The notes under the pieces are model-generated. The model was not told the DNA's origin and did not search any database. It worked only from the letters and a program-made list of their open reading frames with translations. A DNA stretch of 47,106 nucleotides from DATCIH01 sp036507955 (lineage in GTDB: Bacteria > Bacillota > Clostridia > Clostridiales > Clostridiaceae). The stretch is taken from contig DATCIH010000171.1 of assembly GCA_036507955.1 (NCBI GenBank), positions 1-47,106 on the forward strand. Reading direction: 5' to 3'. Positions within the stretch are counted from its first letter, which is position 1. Each line of letters starts with the position of its first letter. Shown one piece after another: positions 44,476 through 47,106 of this stretch. A program made the translations under genes and the position numbers.

Positions 44476-46680
44476 TTAATTCTCAATAGTATTTTTGCTC
44501 ACTAAAATCTGTCTTGGCTTACTTCCATCCTTAGAGGAAATAACTCCTCTATCCTCTAATAATTCCATTATTCTTGCAGCTCTATTATAGCCTATTCTTA
44601 ACTTTCTTTGAAGAAGAGATGTAGAGGCTTGTCCAAGATCAATAACAATTTTTATGGCTTCCTCTATTAGTTCGTCAGAATCATCACTTACCGCTACACT
44701 GCTTTCAATTTGACTAATTATCTTATCATCATATGACACAGCTTTTGTTTCCTTTTTACCTTTTATAAACTTAACCACATTTTCTACTTCTTCTTCACTT
44801 ATAAAGGCTCCTTGAATTCTTATAGGCTTTGTCCCACCCATTGGATTAAAGAGCATATCTCCTTTACCTAAGAGTTTTTCAGCTCCAGCCATATCTAAAA
44901 TTGTCCTAGAATCTATTTGACTAGATACCGAAAAGGAAATTCTAGAAGGAATATTTGCTTTTATTACTCCGGTTATTACATCTACTGATGGCCGTTGAGT
45001 TGCAATAACTAAATGCATTCCTGCTGCTCTTGCCATTTGGGCTAGCCTTCCAATATACTCTTCAACCTCCCCTGGACAAACCGTCATAAGGTCCGCTAAT
45101 TCATCAATTATTATTGTAATATAAGATAGTTTTTCTTCAATAACTTTTTTATTATATAAATCATTGTAGCTTTCAATATTTCGTACATTATTTTCAGCAA
45201 AGACCTTGTACCGTCTTTCCATTTCGTTGACTGCCCAATTTAAGGCTCCTGCAGCTTTTTTAGGATTTGTTACAACTGGAATTAAAAGGTGGGGTATACC
45301 ATTATAAACATTTAACTCCACAACCTTTGGATCTATCATAAGAAGCCTTACTTCCTCTGGAGTGTACTTATATAGGATACTTATAATTAAGGTGTTTATA
45401 CAAACACTTTTACCAGAGCCGGTAGCACCTGCAATGAGCAAATGAGGCATCTTAGCAAGATCAGTAACCACACAATTTCCAGATATATCTTTTCCTAGAC
45501 AAACAGCAATATTAGCTTTAGAATTCATAAATTCTAAGGATTCTACTACCTCTCGAAGTAGCACTGGGGATAATTCTTTATTTGGTAGTTCAATTCCAAC
45601 AGCGGATTTACCAGGTATAGGGGCTTCAATCCTCACGGAAGAGGCAGCTAGATTAAGAGCAATATCATCTGAAAGATTAACTATTTTACTGACTTTAACT
45701 CCGGGGCTTGGCTGCAATTCGAACCTGGTAACTGAAGGACCCTTTGTTACTTGAACAACCTTAGCATCAACTCCAAAGCTAAAAAGTGTTTCTTCAAGCT
45801 TTGAAGCGCTATTAACAAGATCTTTTTTATCCTCTTTATTTAGCTTAATTGAATTGTTAAAATTAAGCAAATCAATGGAAGGGAATTCATAAGATACATT
45901 ATCTAAGGAAGCACTTTTTTCTATCTCTATTACTAGCTCCTCATTAATTTTGTCTAAATCCTTATCTTCAATTTTCTTTTCACTACCATTAGTAATTATA
46001 CTTTCTTTGTCCTCTAAATCTGAGGACTTCAGAAAATCTATTATTTTAATCTTACTATTTAAATTCTTCAAGAACCCCTTTTTATCTTCATCCAAGGATT
46101 GTTTAAGGATTACATTATCTTCTAAGGTTTCTTTTTTAACACCTTTATTTTTCTTAATAGGTTTAAATTTACTAAGAATATCAGATATAGAGATTTCAGA
46201 AAATAATATGAAAGCTATAAAATATATAGCAATAATTAATATATAACTTCCTGTTTTTCCTAAAAGCATAAATATAGGAATCGATAGCAAATAGCAGAAT
46301 ATACCACCATGTAAACTTGAGGTTGCAGAATAAATTTTTTTTACTCCTTCAAAAACATTTCCATTTATATAGTAATATTTAATATTTACAATTTGTATTA
46401 AGATCAAGCTATTTACGAGAAATAAAAGCATACCATAAAATTTCTGGTGAAAGCTCAATTTTCCTTTTTTAAATATATAGCATAGGCCTACAAAAATTAA
46501 AATTAATGGAAATATATATGATCCTAAACCCATAAGAGCTATAAGTGATTTTCTTATAAAATCTCCCATTATTCCTGAAGTGGATGAAGAAAGGATACTC
46601 CAAAATATAAAAAGGCCTAAAAAAATTAAAATTATACCTTTAATATCAAAATACTTAATACTGCTTTCTTTTTTCTTCAT
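44476..46680 (-). CDS. ftsK: DNA translocase FtsK/SpoIIIE
   Basis: Septal DNA pump that moves chromosomal DNA during division or into the forespore. The 734-aa protein has four N-terminal transmembrane helices (within residues 12-165), an acidic linker (about 170-270), and a RecA-like motor with Walker A GATGSGKS near residue 416 and IIIDELADLM. RMAEA-type residues MARAAGMHLVIATQRPS and a C-terminal winged-helix gamma domain (QRKLRIGYNRAARIMELLEDRGVIS) complete it. The ATG at 46680 has no visible Shine-Dalgarno: only 16 nt separate it from the right-end hairpin of an IscB element, which has probably replaced the native leader. Confidence 0.95.
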   Translation of the reverse strand: MKKKESSIKYFDIKGIILIFLGLFIFWSILSSSTSGIMGDFIRKSLIALMGLGSYIFPLILIFVGLCYIFKKGKLSFHQKFYGMLLFLVNSLILIQIVNIKYYYINGNVFEGVKKIYSATSSLHGGIFCYLLSIPIFMLLGKTGSYILIIAIYFIAFILFSEISISDILSKFKPIKKNKGVKKETLEDNVILKQSLDEDKKGFLKNLNSKIKIIDFLKSSDLEDKESIITNGSEKKIEDKDLDKINEELVIEIEKSASLDNVSYEFPSIDLLNFNNSIKLNKEDKKDLVNSASKLEETLFSFGVDAKVVQVTKGPSVTRFELQPSPGVKVSKIVNLSDDIALNLAASSVRIEAPIPGKSAVGIELPNKELSPVLLREVVESLEFMNSKANIAVCLGKDISGNCVVTDLAKMPHLLIAGATGSGKSVCINTLIISILYKYTPEEVRLLMIDPKVVELNVYNGIPHLLIPVVTNPKKAAGALNWAVNEMERRYKVFAENNVRNIESYNDLYNKKVIEEKLSYITIIIDELADLMTVCPGEVEEYIGRLAQMARAAGMHLVIATQRPSVDVITGVIKANIPSRISFSVSSQIDSRTILDMAGAEKLLGKGDMLFNPMGGTKPIRIQGAFISEEEVENVVKFIKGKKETKAVSYDDKIISQIESSVAVSDDSDELIEEAIKIVIDLGQASTSLLQRKLRIGYNRAARIMELLEDRGVISSKDGSKPRQILVSKNTIEN

Positions 46681-46696
46681 AAAAACTTAACAGGAA

Positions 46697-46719
46697 ACCA
46701 CTATCCCTTTAGAGTAGTG
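46697..46719. repeat. Right-end subterminal hairpin of the IscB element
   Basis: CCACTA (46697-46702) pairs with TAGTGG (46714-46719). The 23-nt unit agrees with the left-end hairpin at 201-223 at 19 positions, in the same orientation. It sits 21 nt after the iscB stop codon. Confidence 0.8.
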
Positions 46720-46740
46720 GAGGAATGCTCATGACCATCC

Positions 46741-47106
46741 CTAACCTGCTATCCTCCTTTCCCATAATAGACTTTTTCTAGTGTCAAATAACTGTAAATT
46801 TCTATAACTAGCACTTGCATGTAGTTTAGTCCCATTTAATGTCCTCAAGTCGAAATAACCACTACTACGTCTTCCAAATATAAAACATTCTTTTCCCTCA
46901 TATTTAACTTTGTCGAATAATCTAAATCCTTTTACTAGATATGGGGCTTGATTGAATTTTTTATTTCCGCCTTTTAGAATTTTAGCCTTATGGATTTGTC
47001 TATTATGTTTTCTCACTTGTTTGATAAAATACCAATCATCTAATCTTTTTACCATAGGATTTCCTGTGATACATAGTGCATCAATTCTATGTTCTTTAGG
47101 TAAATC
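46741..47106 (-). CDS. iscB: RNA-guided endonuclease IscB, C-terminal fragment cut by window edge
   Basis: The last 122 codons of an IscB nuclease, open through the right edge; the 47055 ATG is internal, not a start. IscB (RuvC plus HNH, ancestor of Cas9) cuts DNA guided by an omega RNA encoded just upstream of its ORF. The fragment begins with the RuvC-III motif in KEHRIDALCITG, whose His and Asp are catalytic. The C-terminal P1/TAM-interacting region follows: IKQVRKHNRQIHKA, APYLVKGFRLFDKV, FIFGRRSSGYFDLRTLNG and HASASYRNLQLF, which closely resemble IscB proteins as I remember them. The HNH, bridge helix and N-terminus lie outside. The visible part is intact. Confidence 0.9.
   Translation of the reverse strand, partial: DLPKEHRIDALCITGNPMVKRLDDWYFIKQVRKHNRQIHKAKILKGGNKKFNQAPYLVKGFRLFDKVKYEGKECFIFGRRSSGYFDLRTLNGTKLHASASYRNLQLFDTRKSLLWERRIAG

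Larger units (their letters stand above)
46681..47106 (-). mobile_element. Right end of an IscB element (partial)
   Basis: Contains the iscB 3' end and the right-end subterminal hairpin; the rest runs off the right edge. The true boundary lies somewhere in the 16 nt between the hairpin (46697) and the ftsK start (46680), or just inside ftsK. It has the same orientation as the element at 1-240. No TnpA transposase is in view. Confidence 0.7.

Noticed and set aside
1..47106. CRISPR array or tRNA/rRNA genes
   Set aside because: No regularly spaced repeats, no cloverleaf with a T-loop GTTCRA motif, and no rRNA-like segment were seen on reading both strands.

Overview
This is an AT-rich, gene-dense chromosomal stretch from a Gram-positive, endospore-forming anaerobe, most probably Clostridium or a close relative. 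The evidence is the low GC content, strong AGGAGG-type ribosome sites with frequent TTG/GTG starts, a BofC-like protein, a SCIFF peptide with its radical-SAM maturase, the clostridial IspH-ribosomal S1 fusion, a CotS-like protein, Gram-positive SOS boxes, and the gene orders miaB-mutS-mutL-miaA-hfq and ftsK-rimO-pgsA-recA-rny.

Layout. Positions 1 to about 240 hold the left end of an IscB-type transposon in minus orientation, including most or all of its guide RNA (omega RNA, HEARO); the iscB gene itself lies beyond the left edge. From 453 to 33188 every gene is on the plus strand: bofC-like, ruvA, ruvB, queA, tgt, yajC, a TIGR04086 membrane protein, scfA, scfB, secD, secF, apt, rel, a metallo-beta-lactamase hydrolase, hemZ, aspS, glyA, an rRNA pseudouridine synthase, an RpiR regulator, an HI0933-type flavoprotein, ispH-S1, a CotS-like pseudokinase, a GNAT protein, miaB, mutS, mutL, miaA, hfq and an aluminium-resistance/methionine gamma-lyase-like protein. 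From 33315 to the right edge every gene is on the minus strand. In ascending coordinate order these are a 71-aa membrane protein, lexA, a tyrosine recombinase, purB, HPr, EIIA, an aminotransferase, rny, recA, pgsA, rimO, ftsK/spoIIIE, and the last 122 codons of an iscB gene. The two blocks converge at about 33.2 kb, where several strong hairpins lie.

Functions. The window is mostly core information processing: recombination and repair (RuvAB, RecA, MutSL, LexA), tRNA modification (QueA/Tgt for queuosine, MiaA/MiaB for ms2i6A), protein export (YajC/SecDF), stringent response (Rel), RNA turnover (RNase Y, Hfq) and translation. LexA boxes are visible at both lexA and recA, so part of the SOS circuit can be read directly.

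The most unusual content is (1) two IscB elements in the same orientation at the two edges. Their subterminal hairpins (201-223 and 46697-46719) match at 19 of 23 positions, and the right-hand insertion abuts the ftsK start codon, which has no visible Shine-Dalgarno sequence. (2) There is a complete SCIFF (six cysteines in forty-five residues) RiPP locus whose 45-codon precursor gene is easily missed. (3) A terminator-like hairpin buries the ribosome site of the TIGR04086 gene. (4) A family of long perfect hairpins sharing sequence surrounds lexA and the recombinase gene. Sequence comparisons to known families are from memory and by eye; no searches were run.
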